DNA of 64,000 nt from Carallia brachiata (GCA_021464245.1 JADCRB010000057.1:1799859-1863858); one strand, 5' to 3'; shown: positions 1-12,779, counted from the stretch's first letter. Numbers and translations: made by a program. Notes: a model not told the origin generated them from the sequence alone.

Positions 1-443
1 ATTAATACCCACAAAGCAGTTGCAATATTATTCAACGTCGTTGCAAAAAAACACAAGAAGCTTTCAATTCTGACAGCCATCGACATTATTCGAACTTTGC
101 AAATTATCTAGCACCCATTCAATTTTCCTTTGACACAAACCACGACACCTCTTAATTGCTTTTTGTTGATTAACACCTCCTAAATGCTTTAAATGGGTTG
201 GCACATGCCATACAAACCTACTTTGCAACCGCTCAAAACAACAATCTTATTTTAATGGAAATTACTTCACTGAGATATATGGCCATTGTGGCCTTCTTGT
301 ACTCATTCCGGTGACGTGCATTCTCAACTTGCCAACTCCAGCACCTTTTTTAGTAAAGGGGTTTCAGTCTAGTTCACAAATGCAGTCATGCTTATCCTTC
401 AATGCAATTTTTCCTAATTCAGTCATTTAAAAAATACACCTAA
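1..443. other. Intergenic, no gene seen
   Basis: AT-rich sequence with no long reading frame, no RNA gene and no repeat that I can recognise. It ends where the 691-bp tandem duplication begins. Confidence 0.5.
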
Positions 444-1831
444 TTTTATTTATATTCCTCATGTCACTTTAATACAATATATTTAAAAATTCCCATATTC
501 TTTCAAATGGTTTTCAAAAAAGAGTTTTATTTTATAGTTAGAAAATACAATTAGAAAGCATTCTTTTTTGAACGATGAATTAGAAAGCATTCAATATATG
601 AGTTTTATTGACAAAATATATCTTTAATAATTTTGATGTAGACCTAAAATAATTGATGGGAAAACATTTTTGGTTGTTTTTTAAGTAGCTGTTTTGTGGC
701 TGTCGATGTACAACACAATAGGTAAAATACACGATATATAAGAGAAATTAAAAGAAAATTATACAACATATAAAAAAAAATATACAACACATGTAACTAG
801 CCATCAAAAATTTTTTTTTGTTAAGAACTGATTATACGTGTCGTATAATTTTTTTTTCACATGTTATATAATTTATTTTTACTATGTTATATATCACAGT
901 TACAAAACAACTATTTTAAAAACAGTCATGTATTGATGCTTTTAATTAATTTGCAACCAAAACGCCTGAAATCTGCAACGACTGACGCATGCTTTGTAAC
1001 GAGTCACAAAAAGTAAAATTATATCTGGTTATAAGCGACGTAATTAGAACGCTGTCTTACAAGACTCAACAGCTAAATTGGTAGAATTTGCTTAAAAATA
1101 GAATTTCTAATGCTGTAATTTACCACTTTGTCCTTTTTATTTATATTCCTCATGTCACTTTAATACAATATATTTAAAAATTCCCATATTCTTTCAAATG
1201 GTTTTTCAAAAAACGAGTTTTATTTTATAGTTAGAAAATACAATTAGAAAGCATTCTTTTTTGAACGATGAATTGGAAAGCATTCAGTATATGAGTTTTT
1301 AACAAAATATATTTTTAATAATTTTGATGTAGACCTAAAATTAATTGATGGGAAAAAATTTTTGGTTGTTTTTTAAGTAGCTGTTTTGTGGCTGTCGATG
1401 TACAATACAATAGGTAAAATACACAATATAGAAGAAAAATTAAAAAAAAATTATACGACATATAAAAAGAAAAATATACGACATATGTAACTAGCTATCA
1501 AAATTTTCTTTTTATTAAAGACTGATTATACGTGTCGTATAATTTCTTTTCATATGTCATATAATTTATTTTTATTATGTCATTTATGAAAGTCACAAAA
1601 CAAACACTTTAAAAACAGTCATGTATTGATGCTTTTAATTAATTTGCAACCAAAACGCCTGAAATCTGCAACGACTGACGCATGCTTTGTAACGAGTCAC
1701 AAAAAGTAAAATTATATCTGGTTATAAGTGACGTAACTAGAACGCTGTCTTACAAGACTCAACAGCTAAATTGGTAGAATTTGCTTAAAAATAGAATTTC
1801 TAGTGCTGTAATTTACCACTTTGCCCTTTTT
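444..1831. repeat. Tandem duplication, two copies of about 691 bp
   Basis: The stretch from about 444 to 1139 is repeated almost base for base at about 1135 to 1831, with a constant offset near 691. Shared landmarks include TATTCCTCATGTCACTTT (454 and 1145) and the block ending in AATTTACCACTTTG. Differences are scattered substitutions and small indels. Neither copy holds a convincing reading frame. Each copy ends with the same 160-bp stretch from CTTTTAATTAATTTGCAACC onward, so the duplication includes its own boundary. It is probably an unequal-crossover or replication-slippage product. Confidence 0.9.
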
Positions 1832-3240
1832 GTCTTTCTTTCCTATTCCATTCTACTAATTTTCCAGCCGGTCACTTTTAGGGTTTAATTTTTACTACAG
1901 AAATTTACCATTTTACCCCTGTTGTCATTATATCCCCAACCATTCATTCACATTTTCCCGCCACTGAGTCATTATTATTTTGGGAAAAGTTGCATTTCCG
2001 GACAGGGGTGCCCGAGAAAATGTCTGATCCTATGTGGCATCAATTTTTTAATACATCCAATGAAGAAAGACAGAAACAAGGATGGCGGGAAAAAAATTTC
2101 AGCTCTAGAACATACTGTAGAGCCAAAAAATTTCAGCAGAAAGAGCCGGAAAAATTTGAAAAAATTTGTCAAATGGCGCTAAAATCCATTTTTGGTCCCA
2201 ACTGAAATTACTTACATTCTATTGTCAAATCAAAAAAATTTTAAATTTTGAGTATTATTTTTTTCGAAATCTTTTAAAATTTCTTTAAGAAAATAAAGAG
2301 AAATTTTTTTTCCTTTTTAGGAAAAAATTATAGGTAAATTTGAGAGAGTTTTTTAATTTTTTTTCTTTTCTAAAAAAGAGGATTCATGAACTAATTTTTT
2401 TTCTTTTTTAATCTTTTATTTTATTATACAATCTATAGTTATAGAGATTTAATTATTGTCAAATTAGGAATATATAAATCAATAGAATTCTTATTTGATT
2501 ATAATTAAATTTATATTAATTATGAATCATAATTCTAATTATGATAGAATTTTCATAATTATAAAATATTTTAATATTATTTTAAATTTAAAAATTTATG
2601 AGGAATCACCATATGTTAGTGCAAGAAAGACTGAAATTTTCTCGTAATTTTGACTATATATATAAACCTAAAAATAAAAAAAAAAAACACGAGAGTCACG
2701 GAAAAAGTGACGCACAGTTGACAGCAATCAACTGTTTTTTACTATAAGCAGACACTTTCTTTTTGCAACAAAAAAAATGAATGTATTTTACATCTGTTAA
2801 TTATAAAAGGATGGCAATGTGAGATATTTTTTTTGTTGCACGAATTGTTTTCTGCATGAATTTCACATTACCTAATAAACATGATTACATTTAAATTATA
2901 ATTGGGAAGTTTATGACAATTGACAACAGTTAAAATTAAATAGGTCGCATCAACAAAATTTGTAAAAAAAATGAGGTAGGTTCTAATAAAAGTTATGTTC
3001 AAATAAATTACTAGCCTACTCCAACAAACCTTCCAATATTGTATAATAAAAACTTAATTGATTAAATGAGATTTATACTACATGCTTTAGAATGAAAATA
3101 CTTGTTTTGTACAATCATAGCCTTATGTAACATTAAAACAAAGTTTCAAGGAAAATACTTAGACAAATTTTTATGCAAAATTCTAATTGACGTGGAACAA
3201 TTTCAATTGGATATGCAATTAGACTAATTTTAAAATGAAA
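1832..3240. other. AT-rich intergenic DNA, no recognised gene
   Basis: Three overlapping short frames near 1922-2205, on both strands, look like chance frames: they share no domain and are mutually exclusive. The rest is very AT-rich with homopolymers. I see no RNA gene. Confidence 0.45.
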
Positions 3241-5100
3241 TAGGTAGGCTAGTGCATTTTTTAAGAGTTTGTAGTTTGTTACTCAATAAATCAGTCTTAT
3301 TGCAAATTTAATCAATTTTATTGTAAATCGAATCAATTTTTGGGTGAAAGTGCTAAGAAAACTCCCAAAAAGTAATTTGTTATTTAAACAGTTAGCCTTG
3401 TTGCAAATTTAATCAGCATCATTGCAAATTTAATCAGCATCATTGCAAATCAAATCAATTTTTAGGAGAAAGTGTTAAGAAAGCTCCCGCAAAGTAATTT
3501 GTTACTCAATCAATCAGTTCTATTGCAAATTTAATCTGTTTCGTTGCCAATCGAATCAATTTTTTGGTGAAAGTGTTAATAAAACTCCCAAAAAGTAATT
3601 TATTACTCAATCAATCAGTCTTGTTGCAAATTTAATCATTCTCATTGCAAATCGAATCAATTTTTAGGTGAAAGTGTTAATAAAACTCCCAACAAGTAAT
3701 TTGTTACTCAATCAATCAGTATTGTTACAAATTTAATCAGCCTCATTGCAAATTAAATCAATTTTTGGGTAAAAGTGCTAAGAAAACTCTCAAAAAGTAA
3801 TTTATTACTCAATCAATTAGTCTTGTTGCAGTATCGTTACCAATCAAATCAATTTTTTAGTGAAAGTGCTAAGAAAACTCTCAAAAAATAGTTTGTTACT
3901 CAATCAATTAGTCTTTTTACAAATTTTATCAACCTTGTTGCAAATCGAATCAATTTTTAGGTGAAAGCATTGAGAAAACTCCCAACAAGTAATTTGTTAC
4001 TCAATCAATCAGTCTGGTTGCAAATTTAATCAACCTCATTGCAAATCGAATCAAGTTTTAGGTGAAAGTGCTAAGAAAACTCCCAAAAAAGAGTTTATTA
4101 CTCAATCAATTAGTCTTGTTGCCAATTTAATCAGCATCATTGCAAATCAAATCAATTTTTGGGTAAAGGTGCTAAGAAAACTCTCAAAAAGTAGTTTGTT
4201 ACTCAATCAATCAGTCTTGTTACAAATTTAATCAATTTTATTGCAAATGAAATGAATTTTTGGGTAAAAATATTGAGAAAACTCTCAAAAAATAGTTTAT
4301 TACTCAATAAATCACTCTTATTGCAAATTCAATTAGTCTTGTTGCAAATCGAATCAATTTTTGAGTGAAAGTGCTAAGAAAACTCCCAAAAAGTAGTTTG
4401 TTACTCAATCAATTAGTCTTGTCGCAAATTTAATCAGCCTTGTTGTAAATCAAATCAATAATTGGGGGAAGTGCTCAAAAAACTCCCAAAAAGTAGTTTG
4501 TTACTTAATTAGTCAGTCATGTTGCAAATTTAATCAGTTTCACTGTAAATCGAATTAATTTTTGGGTGAAAGTATTAAGAAAGCTCCCAGATAATAATTT
4601 ATTACTCAATCAATCAGTTCTGTTGCAAATTTAATCAGTCTCGTTACAAATTGAATCATTTTTTGGGTGAAAGTGTTAAGAAAACTCCCAAAAAGTAGTT
4701 TGTTTCTCAATCAATCAGTTTTGTTGCAAATTTAATCAGTGTCATTGCAAATTGAATTAATTTTTGGGTGAGAGTGTTAAGAAAACTCCCAAGTAATTTG
4801 TTACTCAATCAATTAGTCATGTTGCAAATTTAATCAATCTCATTGTAAATTGAATTAATTTTTAGGTGAAAGTGTTAAGAAAACTCCCAAAAATTAGTTT
4901 GTCTTTCAATCAATCAGCCTTGTTGCAAATGTAATCAGTCTCATTGCAAATCAAATCAATTTTTGGGTGAAAGTGTTACAAAAACTCCCAATAAGGGATT
5001 TACTACTCAATTAATCAGTCTTGTTGCAAATTTAATCAGCCTCATTGCAAATTAAATCAATTTTTCTGGTGAAAGTACTAAGAAAACTCCCAAAAACAAT
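3241..5100. repeat. Minisatellite, about 18 units of about 101 bp
   Basis: A head-to-tail array. Each unit contains three boxes: TTGTTACTCAATCAATCAGT, then TTGCAAATTTAATCAG, a second TTGCAAAT(C/T)GAATCAATTTTT, and finally GGTGAAAGTGCTAAGAAAAC followed by TCCCAAAAAGTA. Unit starts fall near 3283, 3502, 3604, 3706, 3807, 3898, 4000, 4098, 4200, 4301, 4400 and so on to about 5005, giving a mean period close to 101 bp. Each unit itself holds two diverged TTGCAAAT half-boxes, so the monomer may be an old dimer. Units differ by many substitutions, so the array is not freshly amplified. It has no coding capacity. Confidence 0.92.
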
Positions 5101-7486
5101 TGACAATTTGAAGTTTAAATTCACAATATAGATACTACCTCATAAATAGTCCATCTCAGTATGAACTATTTATGTTAAGGAAAATGATAAGGTTGATAAC
5201 TTAGTACTATGCAAATAGTTATAATTAGCCATAATTGTAGCTACCTTATATGGTTACTAAAGTTGTTTATCATAGTGATTTGGCCATCACCTTATCTACA
5301 AATTGACAAATACTTCTCCAAATACTTCTCATTTATGACTAACATTCAGCCTCAATAATCATACTTCATGTTAAACATGTTCTTAAATAAAATAATATTA
5401 AGCTATAAGTGGGAAGTCAAAATGCAGATAGTGAAAATGATGATAGTTGGAGAAAAAAAGAGGAAAATATGTATAGTGTTCGAACTATGGATAGCTTAAT
5501 TTTGTTTTATAAATATAAATATCGCTTAATTCCAGTCCATTAAATAAGTGTGCAACAATAAGTATTAACTGTGTAATTAGATTATTTAGATGTATAACAG
5601 TTTGGTAGTAATTTGGTTACGATGTTGTAATTTGTTACTTATTTTGTCAATGTTGTTGCAAATTTAATATGCTCTGTTGCACTTTTAATATTTTTTGGAG
5701 CATTTATTTGTATAAAATTTGAAAATTCAGATTTCAACACTAAAATTCTCATTATTTGTGTGTGGTAGCACCTTGTTAAGTTTAATCGATTATTTGCCCA
5801 AAAAAAAAAAACCAATTATATGATACTAATTCATGGGATGACAATAAACCGAAGTGATATTGATTCACCCTAAATAGAGTCATTAATAGTAAATTTCAAT
5901 AAACTTCTATGCATGGTCCAAAAATTGAATTCTAATTCTAATTGTTGATTATATATATATATATATATATATTGCAATTGGTCTACTTCACTTTTTGGTA
6001 GTTAGTTGCAAAATTTTTGATTTGTTGCAATTCATATCAAAATCGGTGCAGAATTATATATTTTTTGAAAAGAAGTTTCAAAATTTGAAAAATAAAAAAT
6101 TTTGCACGTTTGTTCTACTGTTAAAAAACTTTAGGATCCCACCTATGTCAAATATCTATTACTATAATTTTTTTTTATAAAAAAAAATTCCAATAGCTTG
6201 TTGGCTAGAGGATCTTTAATAAACTAACTAATTTATGAGTGGCCAATTTACTTTGAGAAAAAGCAAGTTAGATAGTCAATTTTGGACATAACAAAATTAA
6301 CCCTAATTATAAGATTTTGCTGGCTTGAGTAATACAACAGATTGATTTATGGATTAAAAAAACAGCTGCTAGGATGCAACAAGATTCTTTCCTCTCCAGT
6401 CTTTGCAAAGGGTGGCTTCTTATTTCCAACAAGAAAGATTACAATGTCATTGGCGTGTTCATGCAGCATTTTCCACTATTGTCTGTCATTTCAAACAATT
6501 CAGTATCATCAAAATCTAAAGATAAGAAGGCAAAAGAAATTGTTTCTTTCAATCTATTACCATCTCAATCTGTTAGGAAATGAAAGCAACCTTGACTCCA
6601 CACACGTCTGAATCAATTGAATGGACACTTAGTTATAAGAAAACGATGTAAATTATTACAACCAGTCTTTCTCTTCAAATGTGAATGGTTCAACATTTCA
6701 AGAGCTAACATCACAAGGAATTTTGCCACATACAGCAGAGACTTTGAACAAACTTCCTTTTTTCATAATCCTGTTTATAGGAGCATGGTCAGAATCAAAT
6801 GAAAGTGTGAGCATTCCCTTCATCCTTAAAAATACAATAAAAAGCACAAGAAATAAAAAGAAAAATTGTTATGAAATAAACATTATCTTCTTTAGACCAG
6901 GTTGAATGTCACCCACCTGTAAATGCCCATCTTTTATATTAAATAAACACCAACCACAAGCCACTAGATGCTCAAAATCATACAAACAAATTCACTGGTA
7001 CTTAGAACAAAGAGGAACTAAGGCTAAAAGTGAGATATAGTTAAGTTCTAAGGCTTGAGCCAAAATCAAATACTTTGTTGCATCCATGTTAAAGCCATTA
7101 AATTAAGGCTTGCCCTTTACCATTTAAAGAATGGGAGGGTGGGGGGGATAAAAGAAAAGCTAAATATGATACTAGTTAAGTTTTTTATTTCTAAGCTTGC
7201 ACATTTAATGGTGACACCCTAAGAATTTCACAATTGGTGCTCTTAATTAAGGCAGGGTACAGATGTTTCTCAAATCATATAGTGAAACACTTCATGGACT
7301 CTTTAATATGTGATAAAGTCATTCTCTCTAACTATCAAATTTTTGAGAAATTCAGAGTTAGCACTTGTAGATAAGAGCAACAAAATGATCATTATTGCAT
7401 ACGTTCTATTTTGACACTCCTTTATAATTGGAAAAAATAAGTAAATAAATGGCTTTATACAATGGAAAAAGTTACAGTTCCAGATA
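5101..7486. other. Intergenic, with an AT microsatellite; unrecognised short frames at 6342-6905
   Basis: An (AT)n run of about 22 bp lies at 5950-5972. A stray TTGCAAATTTAAT box near 5650 resembles the satellite monomer. Short overlapping plus-strand frames at 6342-6611, 6374-6583, 6617-6802 and 6681-6905 show no domain that I can name. They could be remnants of a decayed gene, because frames follow one another over about 560 bp, but there is no positive evidence for this. Confidence 0.4.
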
Positions 7487-7665
7487 AAAGGAGTCCTGAA
7501 AATGAGCCCGAATGCAATTGGTCGGATTCAATATGCAATTGACTGGATTTTAAGTGCAACTAAACACAAGAAGAAATTTCTTCTTATACTTAGTTGCACT
7601 TGTAATCTAGTCAGTTACACATTAAATCCAATCAGTTGCATTCGAGTGCTTTTTCGGGTATCTTT
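7487..7665. repeat. Long near-perfect palindrome (fold-back MITE-like element)
   Basis: The sequence folds about a centre at 7576/7577, where AAGAAGAAATTTCTTCTT is a perfect palindrome with no loop. The left arm (CGAATGCAATTGGTCGGATT..., from about 7509) pairs with the right arm (...AATCCAATCAGTTGCATTCG, to about 7644). Weaker pairing extends to about 7490 and 7663. The arms are about 80 bp and differ by scattered substitutions, as expected of an old fold-back transposon or hairpin-RNA locus. I could not define a clear target-site duplication. Confidence 0.8.
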
Positions 7666-9170
7666 CTCTCTAGAAATGTAACAGTGCTCACAAACAATTT
7701 TGGTGTAGTCATAATCAAGACCAACAACCTCAATACTTTTTTGCCACTTCTGGCTGCACTTCCTAATCTTTTCTACTCACTTTTTATGCTCTTTAAATGT
7801 CATTCACTGAGTATGCATATCATACAATTAAATGACCATTTAGTTCATTATTGACAACAATTCAATTCCTCATCCACATTGGGTGCATTGTTCAGTTGTG
7901 TTTGTTCAATTTGAATCCAATCTATTGCTTTTTATCGATAATTGAAACCTTTCCAACTACACCTCTCAAGAGAACAAGAAAAAGGAAAAAAAAAAAAAAC
8001 AACCACCAAGTAATGGCAGGCATTGAAGCCTCATCAGCCAAACAATAAAGTAAATCTAAAGATAAAAGAGTAAGTGAATCTTGTCCTTTTTTTGTCATTT
8101 TCAAGCTTATTTTTGATAAGTTAATTCCCCCAGTCAAAAGCTTACATAAAGCATCTTCTGTTCCACTGCGGCACGATAGTTGTATTTGTTAAGTTTTTTT
8201 CTACAGAAAAAATAGCTTGTATAAAGCATATTTTGTTCACATAGACCATATGAAAAAATATTAAACAATTAAATGGAATTGGAAGTCCAATATGGAGACA
8301 AAGACGTCAAGGTTATCAATTTTCATATTCGCTAACCACATACAAAGTCCCAAGTCATAAAAATGGAATTTAAACTTCAGGTAATGGGAATGGAATGAAA
8401 TCTTTGCTGCAACTATGGTCTAGAAAACATCAACAACCCCAATATATTTCTATCTAATGTAAACGTCAACACCCCTACTTATCACCAAACTTAATGTAAT
8501 CTATCTCAAGATCGGAAACGAAGCAATATTACATGAAATCTCCACTTCAGTGCAAGTTTTACAGAACTAATTGAACGGATTATTTAAAAGAAATTAAATT
8601 ACCAAATTCAATTACCTTAAACGTAGTGAATTCTTGATTTTTGTACTTCTCGATGCCTTTGCCGTAAAACCCTGTCCTCGCATTCTCCCCTCTATTTCCT
8701 CCTCTTTCTGGCCTCATACCCCAATTCCTCTGTCTTTCTTTCATCATACGACCTCTCTCACTTCCGCCTCTCTCTGCTGCCTTCTCTTTCCCTAATGCTT
8801 GTGAGGCCATCTCTCACAATTGGAGCATTTTTCATTCTTGGAGTCACGGTGGCCTTTGTTGGAGTCGAGGTCACGATTCCAATTGTCTTGCAAGGTTTGA
8901 AGCATTTTTCTTTCTTGGACTGATAAGGGTTTTCCTTTTCAGATAATAAAATCAAACCCCAACACTGTTCACTTGAAATTCAAAATTTGAATTTTAAAAT
9001 CCCTTATTTAAATTTTTAATTTTTTAATATTTTCATTGATTGGACCCTACTTGCCACATAGGATCAGGCATTTAATCGGGCATATTGATCCGGAAATGTA
9101 ATGGTCCCCTATTATTTTATTGTTTGCCACGTCATTCACGCGCATTTCGGGCAGTATTTCTCAGGTGAAG
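7666..9170. other. Intergenic, no recognised gene apart from one doubtful short frame
   Basis: Reading frames on both strands at 7851-8137 arise from a low-complexity A-rich stretch (7977-8000). A GC-richer patch at 8650-8930 gives frames on both strands; only the one at 8795-8923 is listed separately. No RNA gene was seen. Confidence 0.4.
8795..8923 (+). CDS. Doubtful 42-codon hydrophobic frame
   Basis: ATG at 8795 opens a 42-residue frame ending in TGA at 8921-8923. The middle is strongly hydrophobic (residues 7-32, with GAFFILGVTVAFVG then VTIPIVLQGL), as in a single membrane span. I do not recognise the sequence. It lies in a patch less AT-rich than its surroundings. The opposite strand has competing frames of similar length (8580-8810 and 8758-8955). 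It could be an exon remnant, a microprotein or chance; chance is the default. Confidence 0.12.
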   Translation: MLVRPSLTIGAFFILGVTVAFVGVEVTIPIVLQGLKHFSFLD

Positions 9171-9792
9171 TACTTTTTCCATATTATTAGAATTCGGCTT
9201 TGCGTCTGGTGGGTCTGGCGTGTCTCTCTTTATTTTAGTTCTCGTTCGAATGTTCGAAGTGTCGCTCTTTTCTACATAAATGGAATCTATAAGTATGCCT
9301 TTGTCGGTGACGAAACTTAAGCCTTTGTCACAGTGAGTTATAGCATAATAATATGAATCATTTGTACAATTGAGAGGTTCTCTAGCCCATTTTTATTGTA
9401 GTGAACGGTATTATACCTTTAAAATCTTTTCCAAATCTTTCCATTTTGGACAGAAAGCGGTCAAGCTGTTGGAAATTCAATTTATGTCTTATAATGGTTT
9501 GTTTGTTTTTCATTAAAAGAAAAAACAGAAAAAGTTAGCAGCCAAACAATGGAACCAAATAAGAGCCACATTGCATTAGTAAAAAGAAAAAAAAAGAGGA
9601 AATTTTTTCTTTTAAATCATAATTTAAGATAAGATTAAGTATATTTAAGATAACACTAAGTATATTTAGTATTTAATTTTTTATAAAATAAAAAAAGAAG
9701 ATAGAGTATAACCATTATACGGCCAAACAAATTTGGCCATGCAGTAGAGCCCAAAGAAAAAAAAAAACATACTCGAGTGCTTAACTACGCTT

Positions 9793-12679
9793 TTAGACAG
9801 CAAAAGGGTTGAAGTAAACTATCGGAAGACACTGAAGTGCAGGAGAAAAGTTCATGAAAAATTCTGAAGGAGCCTTAATATTCTTGGCTTTATCCTGATC
9901 ACTTCCTTCAAGCTTCCAGTCAAAGCATTGAACCAGGGCTTCTACAACAGTACTGATCGTGCCAAATGCCAGGGTTTTTCCAGGACAAACTCTCCTTCCA
10001 CCACCAAATGGAAGAAAACTACTGTTCATCAGGTCCATGTTAGCTTCAATTTCCTGAGCTTTATTGTTATTATTATTAGAAACCAAGAACCTCTCGGGGC
10101 AAAACTTGTCAGGATTTTCCCACACCTCTGGATCTCTCATGATAGTGTGAAAGTTGATTAGCACGCTGGTGTTCTTTGGCACGTCGAAGCCTCCAAGTCT
10201 GCAGTTTTCTCTACAGAGTCTTGGGATTATTGAAGCTGGTGGATGCAATCTTAGTGTTTCCTTGACAACTGCATGCAAGTAGGGGATTTTCGGAATGTCA
10301 GATTCTTCAATGATTTGGCCCTTCCCCACGACTGATTCTATCTCCTCTCTCAGCTTTTTTGAATATAGCAGGATGGTCTATAAGCTGTTAGGAAATATAA
10401 GTAAAATCAACAGAAAATGGATGCAAATAATATTCAAATAAAGGATATGAACAGTGTCTGAGGCGTGCGAGGCACTGTCCTTAAGGATAGTTTCCGCCCC
10501 CGTTCTCAAGCTGAGACAGTGCACCAGGTCGCAGCGGCTACCCTCCCAGGATACAACAGACCTTCCCACTAATGTGCACTTCAAATAGTGAGGTAACAGA
10601 AACAACTCTAATCTTGATTAACCCAGCAAAAATGTAGCAAAAAGAATGTGCAGGAAGAAGAGTATCTGTAGAAAGTAGTCTTTCTGGAGAAGGATGAGTT
10701 GCTCATATACTGGTTCATCCTTTGAGGTTCATAAAAGTGAATAATGGCCATAAAGGTGAATAATGGACAGAATAATGGTGGTTAAATGGCTGTAACTGCT
10801 GCAACGACTAGTTTTCCAACAGTCAAAAACAGCTAGTTTGACCGAAGAGTCTGAATAGTCTCAAAAATATTGGGTTCAGGGGTGGACCGGCCCGAGACTG
10901 GGTTGCGCAAGACCTCTTATGAGTCTTTTGTTTTGTGAAAGTGTAAGATACATATTAGTTTATAAACAAGTGGTATATAACCTTTCTTTTCCATGTGGAA
11001 TCCAAGTCTCCTTACATACTCTTTTATTAAGTACTACTTGGCTTCTCTTTCCAATATGGGATTCAAGTCTTTTAAAATACCCTTTATTCTTCCAACATAA
11101 GCTCGGCCATTGCGCATATTATAGCGTCTGATGTAGTACCTGTGCCCCCAATGAAGAGGTCCTGCCACAAAGATCGATGATAATTAAAAAGAGTAATAAT
11201 GCTAATTAATATATGAAAAAATCTACATATATTATTAAATTGCATTCTTTGATATGATATTAGTACAGAACATCGCCGATGAGTTAACAATAAACATTTG
11301 ATGACTTCAATCTTAGAAATGTTTTCCCTGCAGCAAATGGGTTCGGTTACAGTTTGACAAGTGACTCCAATTTGCAAATTGCCTACCAAATCTGCCGTTC
11401 AGGATGGAGTCCGGGTACGGATCCCGATTTTCAATTGTCCAAAATTCTGTCCCATTGAAATAAGAATGAGATTTTTTGAAATTATAGTTAAATTTTTTGT
11501 AATAAAAAAAAATGAGATGTATTTTTTGTATTTTTATTGTAAAAAATGTCGCAGTTATTTTAAAAAATTATATTTTCGTTTCATTCAGACAAACGTTCAG
11601 ATAAAACAAAATCGAGATATATATATATATATATATATTGCTTTGGGAGATATGCATGAATTTTTTTTTTTTTTTTTTTTGGATATGCATGGAATTGAAA
11701 GCAAGAGGAGATGGGAAAAATATACCGCAATGGCACCCTCTATGTCTTTCCTCGTAATCTTAAATTCTGAACTATCATCATCTCTGTAAACTTTCAACTG
11801 AATATCCATCAAATCATTCTGATCTCCTGTTTGGCTTTCTTCATTGCCTCTGCTTTTCTTCTCGTGCTCCTCCAAGATCTTCTCCAGCAACTCGTCAAAC
11901 TTTCTATTCAGATCCCTCAGCCGTTTCGCATACAACCAAGAACCCAGTATTTTCAAACGACCATCAAAAGCTTTAGCAATCAACAGCGTTGGAGCAAGTT
12001 TAAGTGACCCATCTGCTAGCTCTCTACACTTCTCTGCCTCATTATCTTCCCCGGAGCACCTTGTGCTCATCACCGCCCTACATATACCGTTGTTGATTGC
12101 CCTCTTTATCTCACTAGATAGATCTATAATCTCACTTTGACAAGCTTTGTCTATTATTCTATGCAATAATTGTGCGAGTTCATCGCGTCGGACGTTGCAA
12201 GATCTCGATATCTGTTTCGCGGAAAGCAATTCTGTCACGCAAAGCTTTCTTGCAAATCTCCAAAAATCTCCGTATGGGGCACCTGCTATCCCTGACTTCC
12301 CAAATACAATGCCATCATCCCCACCGTTTTTTGGCCTGTCACAGAAAATAAGGTCCTGCATTCTGTATATCTCGGTGGCGAGTGCCGTGGATGAGACTAG
12401 GAAGCACTCTAAATTGCCAAAGCGGAGGCGGATGAGAGGGCCGTGCTTGGAAACGAGGTTTTGCAAGCTCTTGTGTAATTCTAAGCTTATGTGGTGAATA
12501 TGACCGACGAATGGAATCGCCGGTGGGCTTGGAGGGAGACGGAGTTGCGTGGTTGGATTTGTGGACTTCTTGGGGAGTGAGTAGTAGAGAATAATGATGG
12601 AGACAAGCCATAGGACGAGGAGGATCGCCAAGTTGCCTTGCAAGGTATCAATAAGGAAGGTGGCGGCCATGGTTAGCAT
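9793..12679 (-). pseudogene. Cytochrome P450 copy 1 (CYP71 clan, CYP93/CYP705/CYP712-like), disrupted
   Basis: Two exons on the minus strand. Exon 1 is 12679-11726 (318 codons): hydrophobic ER anchor (about residues 5-32), the LPPSPPAIPFVGHIH proline hinge and the APYGDFWRFARKLCV C-helix region. The donor is GCG|GTATAT and the acceptor GCAG|GACCTC, a phase-0 intron of 564 bp. Exon 2 starts at 11161 with the I-helix (FIGGTGTTSDAI) and is cut after 11103 by a solo LTR. Coding resumes at 10380 with an extra base near 10354 that shifts the frame. From 10329 the frame carries KETLRL (ExxR), FCPERF and the haem loop FGGGRRVCPG, with a stop at 9793-9795. An intact family member would be a membrane-bound haem monooxygenase. 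The substrate cannot be told from sequence. The insertion plus frameshift make this a pseudogene. Confidence 0.9.
10386..11097 (-). mobile_element. Solo Copia-type LTR inserted in P450 exon 2
   Basis: 712 bp bounded by inverted TGTT...AACA termini: on the plus strand it begins TGTTAGGAAATATAAG and ends TTCTTCCAACA. The perfect 5-bp duplication TAAGC lies at 10381-10385 and 11098-11102. The uninterrupted sequence in P450 copy 2 (33660-33668) is the empty site. Read on the minus strand it starts TGTTGGAAGAATAAAGGG and contains TTGAATCCCATATTGGAAAG, a style typical of plant Copia LTRs. No internal retrotransposon sequence remains, so it is a solo LTR left by LTR-LTR recombination. It interrupts the I-helix exon. 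Confidence 0.93.
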
Positions 12680-12779
12680 GCGGTTTCATGCAAGTACGCA
12701 AAGTGCTAAAAAAAACTTCGTTTATGGATCTAAAAAAGTTGATAATCAACCTCTGGGTTTAGTTCCATAAATTGAGAAG

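Noticed and set aside
3241..5100. CRISPR-like array
   Set aside because: The units are about 101 bp with diverged sequence throughout, with no short identical repeats and unique spacers, and the DNA is eukaryotic.
6342..6905. Cluster of short plus-strand frames
   Set aside because: No domain and no consistent frame; kept only as an unrecognised intergenic region.
11597..11725. Extension of P450 exon 1 frame past the donor site
   Set aside because: The frame runs on into an intron with TA and poly-T runs; the GCG|GTATAT donor is conserved in both copies and the downstream exon restores the I-helix.
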